Below, piece by piece: positions 44,615 through 53,608 of a stretch of DNA of 64,000 bases. Origin of the DNA: an uncultured Methanomassiliicoccales archaeon (GTDB taxonomy: Archaea > Thermoplasmatota > Thermoplasmata > Methanomassiliicoccales > Methanomethylophilaceae); the NCBI GenBank assembly GCA_949292635.1, contig CASEZY010000004.1, positions 1-64,000 on the forward strand, read 5' to 3'. The notes under the pieces are model-generated. The model worked only from the letters and a program-made list of their open reading frames with translations. It did not search any database and was not told the DNA's origin. The stretch's first letter is position 1. Every line of letters begins with the position of its first letter. Position numbers and translations under genes: made by a program.

Positions 44615-46183
44615 TCAGTTCAGGTCTTCCTTCGTCCAGAAGGTGATGCCGGCGGGCATCTTGGTGATGTTACCCTTCTTGACCCCCACGACCACGGGGA
44701 TGTTCTTCTCAGACGCCACATCGATGATCCTCTGGGAGATGATGCCGTCGAAGACGATGGCACCGACGTTCTCGGAGTCCTCGCGGAGGGTGTCCACCAG
44801 GTTCTTCACCGGCAGCTCCTTCATGATCTGGTTGTCGTTGTCCAGGACCTTGGCGTTGTGGGTGCTGCTCAGCTCCCTCAGCAGATCGCGGTAGACCGTC
44901 TGCTCAGGGGACAGAACCTTCTCGACGGCGGGCTTCTTGGCGCGGGGGGTCCTGGCGGGCTTCTCCTCCTCGGTCTTGCGTGCACGCCTGGGCCTCTCCT
45001 CCTCTTCCGGCTCTGCGGCAACGGGCTTCTCCTCCTCGTCTGTGCCGCGGAGGGTCCTCAGGGGCTTCTCCTCCTCTTCCGACTTGCGGGAGCGCCTGGG
45101 CCTCTCCTCGTCGTCCTCGGACCTCTTCTTGAACCTCTCGGCGGCCTCGCTGTTGAACCTCGTCCTGGAGTGCTCGCGGGCGGGCCTCTCGTCCTCGGTC
45201 TTGCGGGAGCGCCTGGGCCTCTCCTCGTCGTCCTCGTCGTCACTGTGGCGGGACCTGCGGGGCCTCTCCTCATCTTCGTCCTCGGTCTTGCGGGAGCGCC
45301 TGGGCCTCTCCTCCTCCCTGGGCTCCTCGTCCTCGGAGCGCTCCACGGTGAAGCCATTCATCTCCATGTACTGGTCCCCGGGGATCTTGTTCCTCAGGCA
45401 CTTGACAAGCTGCTTAGCGGAGAGCTCCTCCACCTCGTGGGCCCTGGGGGCGCGGGCGACGAAATCGATGTCCGCCACCTGGAAGAGCTCCCTGAGGATG
45501 AGCTCCCCTCCCCTGTCGCCGTCGACGAAGGCGGTACACACCTTCTCCCTGGACAGCTCCTGGACGGTCTTGGGGATGTTGGTGCCCTCAACCGCGATGG
45601 CGTTCTTGATACCTGCCTTCAGCAGGTTGATGACATCGCTCCTGCCCTCCACGATGATGATCGCCTCGGAATCCTTCACGTTGGGTCCGGCGGGGCAGTG
45701 GTCCTTGCCGTAGGAGGTGATCTCGTCCACCTGGATGCTCTGCCTGATCACCTCGGTGATGTCGGAACCGGCACCCTTGCTCTGCTTCATCAGGTCGCTG
45801 AGGAGCTCCTTGGCCCTCTCGACCACCATCTCTCTCTTGGTGACCCTGACATCCTCGATGCCCAGGACCTTGATGGCGGCCTTGCAGGGGCCAACGCGGT
45901 CCACGGTCTCCAATGCCGAAGCAAGAATAGCGGTCTCCACCTGGTCCAGGCTGCTGCTGACCAGGATCAGTCCCTCGGACTTGCCGCCCTTGGAGGTGAC
46001 GTCGACCTCGATCCTGCCGATCCTGCCGGATTTCTGCAGGTCCCTCAGGTCCAGCTCGTCACCGAGCAGACCCTCGGTCTGACCGAAGACGGCACCGACA
46101 ACATCGGGCTTCTCCACGACGCCGTCGGCGTTGATCTTGGCTCTGACAAGGTACTTGGTTGTGTTGGGATCTATGCTGTTCAC
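44615..46183 (-). CDS. dnaG: Archaeal DnaG (primase-like, exosome-associated) with repeat-rich insertion
   Basis: Archaeal DnaG carries a TOPRIM domain and associates with the RNA exosome as well as having primer-synthesis activity in vitro. The 522-residue protein has an N-terminal domain, then TOPRIM from about 172 (EAIIIVEGRSD, E179; FVDGD, D221/D223). A highly charged insertion covers about 282-424, with five ERPRRSR/ERPRRAR-type repeats. The conserved C-terminal domain follows (LSPEQTVYRDLLREL to FWTKEDLN). The start is GTG at 46183 with AGGAG 8-9 nt upstream. The frame stays open further upstream but homology begins here. The downstream gene is the Lon-like ATPase. Confidence 0.93.
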   Translation of the reverse strand: MNSIDPNTTKYLVRAKINADGVVEKPDVVGAVFGQTEGLLGDELDLRDLQKSGRIGRIEVDVTSKGGKSEGLILVSSSLDQVETAILASALETVDRVGPCKAAIKVLGIEDVRVTKREMVVERAKELLSDLMKQSKGAGSDITEVIRQSIQVDEITSYGKDHCPAGPNVKDSEAIIIVEGRSDVINLLKAGIKNAIAVEGTNIPKTVQELSREKVCTAFVDGDRGGELILRELFQVADIDFVARAPRAHEVEELSAKQLVKCLRNKIPGDQYMEMNGFTVERSEDEEPREEERPRRSRKTEDEDEERPRRSRHSDDEDDEERPRRSRKTEDERPAREHSRTRFNSEAAERFKKRSEDDEERPRRSRKSEEEEKPLRTLRGTDEEEKPVAAEPEEEERPRRARKTEEEKPARTPRAKKPAVEKVLSPEQTVYRDLLRELSSTHNAKVLDNDNQIMKELPVKNLVDTLREDSENVGAIVFDGIISQRIIDVASEKNIPVVVGVKKGNITKMPAGITFWTKEDLN

Positions 46184-46443
46184 GTGAACTTCTCCTAAGG
46201 GAGTCGATACTGTCTCGACTGATCCAATCCCATCGGGTTGTTGTTCAACCGCCAACCTGCGGATATCCCATCCAAGGCCGAGGCGCCTCATGCGACGCAG
46301 CATCACGGCCGGTTCGGTCAAGGGTGCACTTCGGGCGACCCTCGTGTGATTGTGATTGTGATTCTGTGAATCAAGGGAGACAGTACATCTGCCCTTGCCA
46401 GGGCATCTGTGACATTCCTTATAAAGCTTGTCGGAAAGCCGTG
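46184..46443 (-). promoter_or_regulatory. Long dnaG leader with TATA box and hairpins
   Basis: A clear TATA box on the minus strand (CTTTATAAGG, about 46417-46426) would start transcription near 46397, leaving about 215 nt before the dnaG GTG. This is unusual here, where most genes are leaderless. The leader could fold several small stems (GCCCT/AGGGC, GATTC/GAATC, GGTTG/CAACC, GTCGA/TCGAC) and contains three ATCACA units in a row. It matches no RNA family I recognise. It might be an untranslated regulatory leader or a small RNA. Confidence 0.4.
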
Positions 46444-48849
46444 TCAGGGCAGTTTGACGTACTTCAGGGAGCCCTCCAATCTGAACATGGAACCCAGTGT
46501 GCTGTCGCAGGTGAACATGATCACCTGCTGATCCCTGGCGAAGTCCATTATCGCCCTGCAAGCGCCCTGTTTCCTCCTGGCGTCGAAGCGCACCAGCACG
46601 TCGTCCATGATCACCGGAATCTTCTCGGTGCTCATCTGCTTGGCGATGGCCATCTTCACCGAGAGGTACACCTGATCGGTCAGTCCGGAGCTCCATTCCC
46701 CGTCGTACTTCTTGCCGCGGCGGTCCTCGATGCTGATCTCCCCGTCCCTGGGATCGCTGGCCAGACGGTAGCGGCCCTCGGTCATGAGGTCCAGGTACCT
46801 GTTGGCCGTGCGCATCACATCCGGCTGCAGATCCGCATAGAAACGGTCGCTGCATTCCGCTATGATGGTGTCCGCCAACGAGAGAACCGCCCACTCCCTG
46901 GCGGCTTCCGCCAGTTTGGCGTCGGCCACATCCATCTTGATCTTGAGGTCGGCGGCGGCATCCCGGTCGCGGATCTGCTTCATACTGCTGCTTATCTCGC
47001 CCAGGCGGACGTTTATGGCGTCCACCCGGCTCTGGGCGTCCTCCAGGGACATGACGGGGCGTCCTCCCTCGGAGACGGTCTTGGTGATTATGTCCGAGGT
47101 CATCCCCGCAGCGGACTCCACGGCCTCGGAGAGGGCGGATATGGACAGGTCCAATTCCCTGGCCTCCTCCCTCATGGCCTTCAGACGACGGAAGTCCTCC
47201 TCGCCGCCGTATTTGGAGTAGATCGAATCCAATTCCTCGACGGCGGCCTGGCGCTTGGTAGACAACCCCTCGGATTCCGAGAAGGACTGTACGGCACTCT
47301 TGGCCAGGACGTACACGCTGTACATGTCGTCCAGGTCGTCCTCGGTGGAACCTCCGGAGATCCCCAGGCGCGAGCAGACCTCGGCACACTTGGCCTGCAG
47401 CTCCTCCAGCTCCCTGTCGAAGTCCTCCATCCTGGACAGCGACAGGTTCCTGCGCTTCATAATGTCGTTGAGCGTGTCCGCATCCGCCATCATCCTGCGG
47501 GCCCCGTCCGCGTCCATGGGGGGCAGACCATAGGATTCGGTAACGGCCTTCCAATCCGTCCTATCCTTCGGCGGATACCTCTTCCTGATCCTCGGCAACA
47601 GGAACGGTGATGAGGCGGCCAATATCCCTGCCACGGCGGCGACAGCACCCGGGATGACCAGGCCCATGGCTGCCATGCCCACACCGACGGCGGCGATGAC
47701 GGCCCCGCCGGCGACGATTATACGGGTGTACTTCACCTTGTCGTATGACGAGTAGGTCTTCGTCTGCTTGGCGTAGAGCCTGTCCCTGAGCTCGGTCAGG
47801 CCGGAGACACTGGAAAGCTCCTCCGGCGTGGTACCGTACACCGAAACGATGGATTCGATCATGCGCCGATCCTCCTCCGCCGACCTGCGTAGGTCCGCGA
47901 CGGATTCGCCGAGCATGCCCATGCGGGAACGTGCGGCCCAGGCATCCTCGATCTCCTTGGACATGGACAGCACCTCCGCTGCGCTCATGGTGCCGAAGGT
48001 ATCCCTGGGGGTGTCGTCCGTCTGCGTTTCCATCAGGTCGTCCAAGGCGGCGATCCTGGAACGCAGTTCGGCCTCCTTGCGGATGACCTCGTCCGAAAGC
48101 CTGTCGGCCGGCCTGAGCTTGGCCCGCTTGGCCTTCAGCTCCTCCAGGGAGTTCAGATTCTCTTTGAGCGAATCGAGCATGAACTCCTTGTTGTCCTCGT
48201 AGGCCGCCGCCTGTATCATGGCCTTCGCCTCGGACAATGCCCGGTTCAGGCGGTCCATCTCCGCGCTGAGGGCATCGTACTCCTCGTCGCCCTCGGATGC
48301 CGCGTATATCTCCCCCTGGAGCCTCTTCTTCTCCAGGTAGTAGTGACCGACTATCTTGGCACCGGTCATCCTCTCCTTGGACATCAGCGCGTCCATGCGG
48401 GTACGGATGGACTTGGTGACCTCGGGGACGTTCTCTCCCCCGGGAACGGTGAGGAACCTCCTCCTGAACTCCCCGTCGGAGAGGATCTTGTCGTTGGTCA
48501 GCTGGTCCAGGTCCAAGGCGTACATGGAACGGTAGGTCTCCGCATCCATGTTCAGGGTCTGGGCGGGCAGGGGCTTGTCATCCTGCTCGAACACCTTCCT
48601 CGCCTCCCTCTTCAGGACCCTGGTGGAACCGTCGGCCATGGAGACGGTGAGGACTCCGGAATCGGTCTTCTTGGGCAGCGGATACTTGCATGCCTTGCCG
48701 GGGAACATGGTGGTGCGCATGAACTCCATGATGGTGGTCTTGCCCGCCTCGTTGTTCCCGTAGATGAGGGTCATGTTGTACTCGTCGAAGTCCTCGGAGA
48801 ATCCCCGGACGGAGCCGAAGGAATCCAGGTCGACCTTGGTGATCTTCAT
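46444..48849 (-). CDS. SbcC/Rad50-related ATPase with membrane helices (YhaN-like)
   Basis: An 801-residue SMC-like ATPase. Walker A is GNNEAGKTT near residue 31-39. Long coiled coils are interrupted by two hydrophobic helices (about 383-425, rich in Gly and Ala). The C-terminal half-site has SSGLTDQVYLSVKMA as signature and PVIMDDVLVRFD as Walker B. Helices inside the coiled coil are a hallmark of YhaN rather than Rad50. It is encoded directly after its likely nuclease partner with a 4-bp overlap. Together they would form an SbcCD/Mre11-Rad50-like complex tethered to the membrane that processes DNA ends. Confidence 0.82.
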   Translation of the reverse strand: MKITKVDLDSFGSVRGFSEDFDEYNMTLIYGNNEAGKTTIMEFMRTTMFPGKACKYPLPKKTDSGVLTVSMADGSTRVLKREARKVFEQDDKPLPAQTLNMDAETYRSMYALDLDQLTNDKILSDGEFRRRFLTVPGGENVPEVTKSIRTRMDALMSKERMTGAKIVGHYYLEKKRLQGEIYAASEGDEEYDALSAEMDRLNRALSEAKAMIQAAAYEDNKEFMLDSLKENLNSLEELKAKRAKLRPADRLSDEVIRKEAELRSRIAALDDLMETQTDDTPRDTFGTMSAAEVLSMSKEIEDAWAARSRMGMLGESVADLRRSAEEDRRMIESIVSVYGTTPEELSSVSGLTELRDRLYAKQTKTYSSYDKVKYTRIIVAGGAVIAAVGVGMAAMGLVIPGAVAAVAGILAASSPFLLPRIRKRYPPKDRTDWKAVTESYGLPPMDADGARRMMADADTLNDIMKRRNLSLSRMEDFDRELEELQAKCAEVCSRLGISGGSTEDDLDDMYSVYVLAKSAVQSFSESEGLSTKRQAAVEELDSIYSKYGGEEDFRRLKAMREEARELDLSISALSEAVESAAGMTSDIITKTVSEGGRPVMSLEDAQSRVDAINVRLGEISSSMKQIRDRDAAADLKIKMDVADAKLAEAAREWAVLSLADTIIAECSDRFYADLQPDVMRTANRYLDLMTEGRYRLASDPRDGEISIEDRRGKKYDGEWSSGLTDQVYLSVKMAIAKQMSTEKIPVIMDDVLVRFDARRKQGACRAIMDFARDQQVIMFTCDSTLGSMFRLEGSLKYVKLP

Positions 48850-50045
48850 TCGGACTCAGCCTCCCTCATCCTCTCGATCACGTAGTTTATCGCGTCGTCC
48901 AGCAGTCTGCGCAGGTCCTCGGTGCTCATGGATTCGTATACCGGCCTGAGATACTCCGAGGCGCCGGTTGTGCATATCGCATCCACGATCTGCTGCCTGC
49001 TCATGACCTTCTTCATGTCCCTGCCGTGCTCGATGACCATGGCGGTGAAATCTCCGACCTTGGACCTGGCCTCCAGGTCCATCTCCGGACGGGTGGTGAC
49101 TATCATGTCTATGCAAACGCATCCGGAGGACTCCTCGAACATATGGCGGACGTCCTCGGAATACAGTCTCAATTTGGAGTTCAACGGACCTGTGCCGTCC
49201 ACGAACAGCCGCACCAGGGATCCCGGAGGGCACTGTCCCGCGGCCACGGAGACCAGGGACGGGAGGGTGGTGGACTCGTCGATGGTCACGTGGGTGTCGA
49301 TCCACATCACAGCTTGGGTCTCGAAGAACTCCGCCTTAGCCACCCTGTTGTTCACCACGGTAATCATGTACACACCCTTGGAGCCGGACTCCTTGGAACT
49401 GCGTCCCTGGGTGCATCCGGGATAGACGACGTACGGGTCCGTCGAAAGTATCGCGGATTTGTGTATGTGCCCCAGCGCCCAGTAGTCGAATCCCTTCGAC
49501 ATCAGGTCCCTCAGGGGGACCGGCGAATACGGACTGTCCCTGGCGTCCACGTCACAGTGGACCACGCCGATGTTGAAGAATCCCTTCTCCGGCTCGAAAT
49601 CAACGGCCAGGCTGTCACCGTGGGTCTTGCGGCTGTGGCTGATGCCGGTTATGCACACCTTCGCCTCGGGTCCCGAGGGGAAGAAGAAATGCTCGGGGCG
49701 CTCCCCGAACACCACGGCGTTGTCCGGCAGTGGGATGGTGTCCTCCCAAAGCCTGCGGTAGTCGTGGTTGCCGTAGGCGATGAAGCAGGTGGCCTTGATC
49801 CTGGAGACGGCGTCGGCGAAGCGGGTGCGGGCGTAGGGGGTCTCGTTGCTACTGTCGAATATGTCCCCGGAGAAGATGACGAAGTCCACCACCTCCCGGT
49901 TCGCCAATTCGACCACGTTCTCCAATGCGTCGTACGTGGCGCTGACCAGTCTCTTTCCCAGGGCCTCATCCTGCGAGGTGACCCCGGAGAACCTGCTTCC
50001 GAGATGCAGGTCCGCGCAGTGCATGAATCTAATCGGTGCTCCCAT
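48846..50045 (-). CDS. SbcD/Mre11-like DNA exonuclease (YhaO-like)
   Basis: A 399-residue metallophosphoesterase nuclease. All family motifs are visible: FMHCADLHLGS (D-x-H), IFSGDIFDS, YGNHDYRR, VVHCDVDARD and LGHIHKSA. The C-terminal part would bind its ATPase partner, encoded next with a 4-bp overlap. Length and pairing are close to YhaO of Firmicutes. The ATG at 50045 is chosen because it directly precedes the first conserved strand; an ATG three codons upstream is possible. The methyltransferase gene ends 12 bp upstream on the same strand. Confidence 0.87.
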   Translation of the reverse strand: MGAPIRFMHCADLHLGSRFSGVTSQDEALGKRLVSATYDALENVVELANREVVDFVIFSGDIFDSSNETPYARTRFADAVSRIKATCFIAYGNHDYRRLWEDTIPLPDNAVVFGERPEHFFFPSGPEAKVCITGISHSRKTHGDSLAVDFEPEKGFFNIGVVHCDVDARDSPYSPVPLRDLMSKGFDYWALGHIHKSAILSTDPYVVYPGCTQGRSSKESGSKGVYMITVVNNRVAKAEFFETQAVMWIDTHVTIDESTTLPSLVSVAAGQCPPGSLVRLFVDGTGPLNSKLRLYSEDVRHMFEESSGCVCIDMIVTTRPEMDLEARSKVGDFTAMVIEHGRDMKKVMSRQQIVDAICTTGASEYLRPVYESMSTEDLRRLLDDAINYVIERMREAESE

Positions 50046-50057
50046 CCCAATCACCGT

Positions 50058-51179
50058 TCACCATGTTCCGTATCGACCGAAATCCTCCGCCGCCTTGACC
50101 AGTGTGTGTATGTTCGCCGGATACGAGTAGGGCGGCACCTCGCAGGTTGTTCCCAAAATGCATCCGTACTTGCTGTCCCTCCCGTCCAGCAGTTGCTGCC
50201 TCGCCGTGTCGTATATCTTCTGCTGATCCGGCATGACGAAGAACTTTGTGTCCACCGACGGCATTATGGCGCAGGCGTGGCCGAAGGTCTCCTTCATCAC
50301 CTTGGCGGGGAAGGACTCCCGCTCCCAGTATCCTATCTGCATTATTGTGAACGGGGTGAAGATGATCTTGTCCTTGAACAGCATGTAGTCGTCCTTGTGG
50401 TTGCCGCAGAAGTGATAGAATATCTGCGGTCCGGCACCGTTGGTGAGGCACTTCTTAACCAATCTGTTCAACGCCGGCGGGGAGATCTGCGCGATCTTCT
50501 CCGGGGACATGGTGTCGCTGTTCTCAAGGACGGCACCGGTGTTGATCAATGCCATGCCGTAGCGGTCGGCTATACATCCGGCACCGACTGAAGCGGTGTC
50601 TATGTAGGCATCCACCAGCTTCTTGCAGAGGTCCATCTCGGTCTCCGTCCACATGAAGAACTGCTCCAGACCGCAGAGCTCCGCTCCGGAACCCACGGGC
50701 TCCGGACAGTAGGCCAGGGGGACGAACATGTCAGGCATGTTCGCCTTCACGTAATCCATGGCGCCGGTGAGCCTCTCGTAGGAATAACCGGACATGATCT
50801 CCTTCTTGTCCGGGATCCGGATCTTGTCCACATCCTCCGGTTCGGAGACGATGGTGTTGGTGGGCACCGGCGCGGTGAGCTCCATCGGCCTGAGGTTGAT
50901 GCCCATCTCCGGCAGCCAGGGGTGGGCGAAGTAGTATTTCGTGACGGGCAGGAGGTCGTACACCTCCTGAGCATAGGCAAGACACTTCACCGCCATGATC
51001 GGCTTCTCGTAGAAGTCGCGGATCGTGTAGCCGCAGGCAACGGTGGAATGGGCGAGCATCATGGGGTCCACCGGTATCCTGTCGAACTCCCCGCCCAGGA
51101 ATGTGGCGTTGTAACGGCGCTTAGCCCGCTTCAGCCAATCACCGTTGATGGGGGGGAGGGATACATCGGTGGTGTCCAT
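50058..51179 (-). CDS. URO-D/MtaA-family (corrinoid:CoM-type) methyltransferase
   Basis: A 373-residue protein of the uroporphyrinogen decarboxylase superfamily. It carries H256-x-C258 (FYHFCGN) and a later Cys (C346 in GTTCEVPP), the zinc-ligand pattern of MtaA/MtbA-type methyltransferases that move methyl groups from a corrinoid protein to coenzyme M. True URO-D enzymes lack this pattern. No corrinoid protein or substrate-specific methyltransferase is adjacent, so the methyl donor is unknown. It lies just upstream of the YhaO/YhaN-like genes on the same strand. No in-frame TAG was seen in this gene. Confidence 0.8.
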   Translation of the reverse strand: MDTTDVSLPPINGDWLKRAKRRYNATFLGGEFDRIPVDPMMLAHSTVACGYTIRDFYEKPIMAVKCLAYAQEVYDLLPVTKYYFAHPWLPEMGINLRPMELTAPVPTNTIVSEPEDVDKIRIPDKKEIMSGYSYERLTGAMDYVKANMPDMFVPLAYCPEPVGSGAELCGLEQFFMWTETEMDLCKKLVDAYIDTASVGAGCIADRYGMALINTGAVLENSDTMSPEKIAQISPPALNRLVKKCLTNGAGPQIFYHFCGNHKDDYMLFKDKIIFTPFTIMQIGYWERESFPAKVMKETFGHACAIMPSVDTKFFVMPDQQKIYDTARQQLLDGRDSKYGCILGTTCEVPPYSYPANIHTLVKAAEDFGRYGTW

Positions 51180-51285
51180 GCCCCCTTATCTGGATTGACG
51201 TTGATAAACCTGGGGATGAGTACGGATTCGGTGAACACACCGTACAACGGTGACCGTTTTACGCTGGCCCGCCGATATCGGATAC

Positions 51286-51636
51286 ATGGGCCTCGACATC
51301 ATCAAGAACCGGGTGAACAAGGAGATCGAGAGAGGTTGCATCGGTCCGGACAGGAGTTGCGAGTACTACCCCTGCCACTACGACGGGATGGACTGCACCT
51401 TCTGCTACTGCCCCTTCTTCCCCTGCAGGGACGAGAGGTTCGGCAAGTATGTGGAGAATCCGAAGCTGGGTCCGGTTTGGGACTGCTCGGACTGCCTGAT
51501 GATCCATGACCACGATGTGTGCGAGCACAGCATCGAGAGGATGCGCGAACTCGACATCAAGGTCTGCACGGACCCGAGGATCAAGGACCTGTTCCCCGAG
51601 GCTGCGGAGATCTATCTGAATAAGTCATCCCCCTGA
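51286..51636 (+). CDS. Cysteine-rich small-domain protein
   Basis: A 116-residue protein with eleven or more Cys, in the pattern CEYYPCH...DCTFCYCPFFPC...CSDC...H..C. This is the Cys-rich small domain found in many methanogens, sometimes beside or fused to cobamide-related enzymes. It likely binds zinc or an iron-sulfur cluster; the function is unknown. The ATG at 51286 is used; a GTG at 51250 is less likely, since a TTTTACG element about 26 bp before the ATG could be its promoter. It converges on the diglycine-protein gene with a 12-bp overlap. Confidence 0.75.
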   Translation: MGLDIIKNRVNKEIERGCIGPDRSCEYYPCHYDGMDCTFCYCPFFPCRDERFGKYVENPKLGPVWDCSDCLMIHDHDVCEHSIERMRELDIKVCTDPRIKDLFPEAAEIYLNKSSP

Positions 51637-51810
51637 CGCCACACGGACGGCGTCCACCCGCTCGTCACCGGAGATGACGGTGTCCGACGGGACGGGCACC
51701 CCCTCCATTATGTACAGATAGGCGTCGGTATGCCTGCCCAGGGAGGACATGATGTCACTTATGCGTCCCTCCCCCTCGAACTCCTCTCCGCCTATGGTTA
51801 TGAATGCCAT
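51625..51810 (-). CDS. Ubiquitin-like sulfur-carrier/SAMP-type protein with C-terminal Gly-Gly
   Basis: A 61-residue protein that ends in Gly-Gly (VDAVRVASGG), the mark of ThiS/MoaD/SAMP beta-grasp proteins activated by an E1-like enzyme. It has the expected size and pattern, with strand-like MAFITIGGEEF, a helix around ISDIMSSLG, strand LYIMEGVPV and a final strand. It could carry sulfur for cofactor or tRNA thiolation, or be conjugated to proteins. No E1 gene is nearby. An inverted repeat upstream (51837-51850) may regulate it. The fold is inferred from pattern and length. Confidence 0.65.
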   Translation of the reverse strand: MAFITIGGEEFEGEGRISDIMSSLGRHTDAYLYIMEGVPVPSDTVISGDERVDAVRVASGG

Positions 51811-51836
51811 ATGTGCGCATGTTTGACGGACATGAT

Positions 51837-51850
51837 AACGGTTGTCCGTT
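51837..51850. promoter_or_regulatory. Inverted repeat between divergent genes
   Basis: AACGG-TTGT-CCGTT is a perfect 5-bp inverted repeat with a 4-nt spacer. It lies 27 bp upstream of the diglycine-protein start and touches the TATA-like GTTAAATCC of the surface-protein gene. It is well placed to control both directions; a binding protein is not known. Confidence 0.4.
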
Positions 51851-51877
51851 AAATCCCCGAAGATTCATTCGTATACG

Positions 51878-53608
51878 ATGTCCGTCCGAGCCCTGCTGGT
51901 CCTGACGTTGCTCCTCCTGCCGATGCTGTCCTCGGTCTCGTACGGAGACGGGGGTTACCAGATAAGGGATGCGGAGACTCTCCTGGCGGTATGGGCGGAC
52001 CCGGACCCGGAGGGGGACTACGTCCTCACAGGGGACATCGTTCTTCCGGCGGTGACCGCAGTCACCGTAAGTATCTCCGAATCCCCCGGAGGTCTGATCA
52101 TCACCGCCTCGGCGGATACGGTATACGTGAACGGATACCGCTGTACGATGGGTCAGGGCACGGCTACGGTCCCGACAGATGCCATCGACGATCGGATGGT
52201 GCTGACCGTGGTGTCCGGGGACCTTCGGGGAAGCACGGTCGTCTCCTCGGAAGGTGTGTACGAGGTGGCCATGGGGAGCAACCTCTCTCCGATGGCATCC
52301 GGGTTCAGGGGCACCTTCGACGGCAACGGACATTCGATAACCGGCGTGGTCATGAACGGCGATGCGTCGTCGTTGTTCTCATCCCTCACCGGGGCCGAGG
52401 TGCGGGATGTGACCATCGAAGGGACATTCGTCTCATTTGCGGAGGGACAGAACGCCTCCTCCATGGCGTCGGCCGTGACATTGGAATCCTCCGCATCATC
52501 GTTCACCGATGTGACGGTTGACGGTACCGTGATCTCGTTCTCCGAGACCTTGGACGGACAGGCGTCCTCTGCCGCCAGATCGGGGGGCATCTCCGTGGTC
52601 TCCCAACAATCCAGATATCTGCGCTGTGACGTCTCCGGAACACTGGCTTCGGTGATTGGGACCGCGGGATCCGTCACAGGAACGGTATCTTCGGCTGCGG
52701 GATGTATCGCCGCACGTTCCATGAGCGATTCGGTGGCCTACTGCCGCACGTCAGCCACGATAATGTCCGCATCCTGTATCGGCGAATCGGTGTCCGCGTC
52801 GTCTGATTTAGGGATGATCGCCGGCTCATCAGACAGCCTGAACGCCGCGGGATGCGTGCTGAGGGGTTCGTTCTCACACCATTCGTCGTCACCGAACGGC
52901 ATGACCGTGGATTCGGAGGTGAGAACAGGAGGCATTGCAGGCACCGCCGAGCGTTCGGTGGCGGAGAGATGCCTCATCACATCCGATATCGGCACCGGTC
53001 ATTCGGGTGAGACCTCGTCGGCCACATTCGGTTCCGCCGCATATTGCACCGTCGGGGCCAGCTTGATCGCGTCCGCACCCGTACATGGCGGTTCTGCCGT
53101 GCCTTCCGTAGGGGGCTGCACGGTAGTGGACTGCATCGCCCTCGCACCGCTTTCCGGCGACGGGATACACACGGTCCAGGACACGGACCGTTACTCCTCC
53201 GAGGCATACGACCCTCTGCGGAGCATGGGCACGTGGTCCGACGGCCCGATACCGGAGCCCGTGGGGATGTCTTCGCTGACCGTCACCTCAGATTCGACCC
53301 TCAGGGACAGGTACACCGTCCTGGGTGACGCGGAGATACCCCCGGAAGGTGCGGATCTGCGTGTGATCATCGATGCCGGGGACACACCCGTCGGTGTGGA
53401 GGCCAGCGGATGCATCGCATCCCTTGTTGGGGACACCCTCACCGTGGTCCCGGAGTTCGACTGGACCACCATGAGCTACGCATCGTCATCGGTGAGGCTG
53501 TACGACTCGTCGCACATTCCGGATGATACGCTGCTCATCTACGGAGCTTCCGCGTTGGTGGTCCTGGCGGCGGCGGTGCTGCTGGCCTTCAACCTGAGAT
53601 CACTCTGA
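51878..53608 (+). CDS. Adhesin-like surface protein with GLUG-type repeats
   Basis: A 576-residue exported protein. The signal peptide is residues 1-25 (LLVLTLLLLPMLSSVS). The body is rich in Ser, Thr, Gly and Val and has beta-helix-like repeats. FRGTFDGNGHSITGVV is the GLUG-type motif, and there are several AGCI, AERCLI and GGCTVVDC-type turns. A C-terminal helix (ASALVVLAAAVLLAF) anchors it. Such proteins are common on gut methanogens and are thought to mediate attachment. The ATG at 51878 is preferred because a TATA-like element lies 25-30 bp before it; the longer upstream frame is rejected. It overlaps the opposing P-type ATPase gene by 9 bp. Confidence 0.78.
   Translation: MSVRALLVLTLLLLPMLSSVSYGDGGYQIRDAETLLAVWADPDPEGDYVLTGDIVLPAVTAVTVSISESPGGLIITASADTVYVNGYRCTMGQGTATVPTDAIDDRMVLTVVSGDLRGSTVVSSEGVYEVAMGSNLSPMASGFRGTFDGNGHSITGVVMNGDASSLFSSLTGAEVRDVTIEGTFVSFAEGQNASSMASAVTLESSASSFTDVTVDGTVISFSETLDGQASSAARSGGISVVSQQSRYLRCDVSGTLASVIGTAGSVTGTVSSAAGCIAARSMSDSVAYCRTSATIMSASCIGESVSASSDLGMIAGSSDSLNAAGCVLRGSFSHHSSSPNGMTVDSEVRTGGIAGTAERSVAERCLITSDIGTGHSGETSSATFGSAAYCTVGASLIASAPVHGGSAVPSVGGCTVVDCIALAPLSGDGIHTVQDTDRYSSEAYDPLRSMGTWSDGPIPEPVGMSSLTVTSDSTLRDRYTVLGDAEIPPEGADLRVIIDAGDTPVGVEASGCIASLVGDTLTVVPEFDWTTMSYASSSVRLYDSSHIPDDTLLIYGASALVVLAAAVLLAFNLRSL

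Noticed and set aside
46184-47554. Very long upstream extension of dnaG
   Set aside because: The frame crosses the YhaN-like gene on the same strand in another frame; DnaG homology and a good ribosome site begin at 46183.
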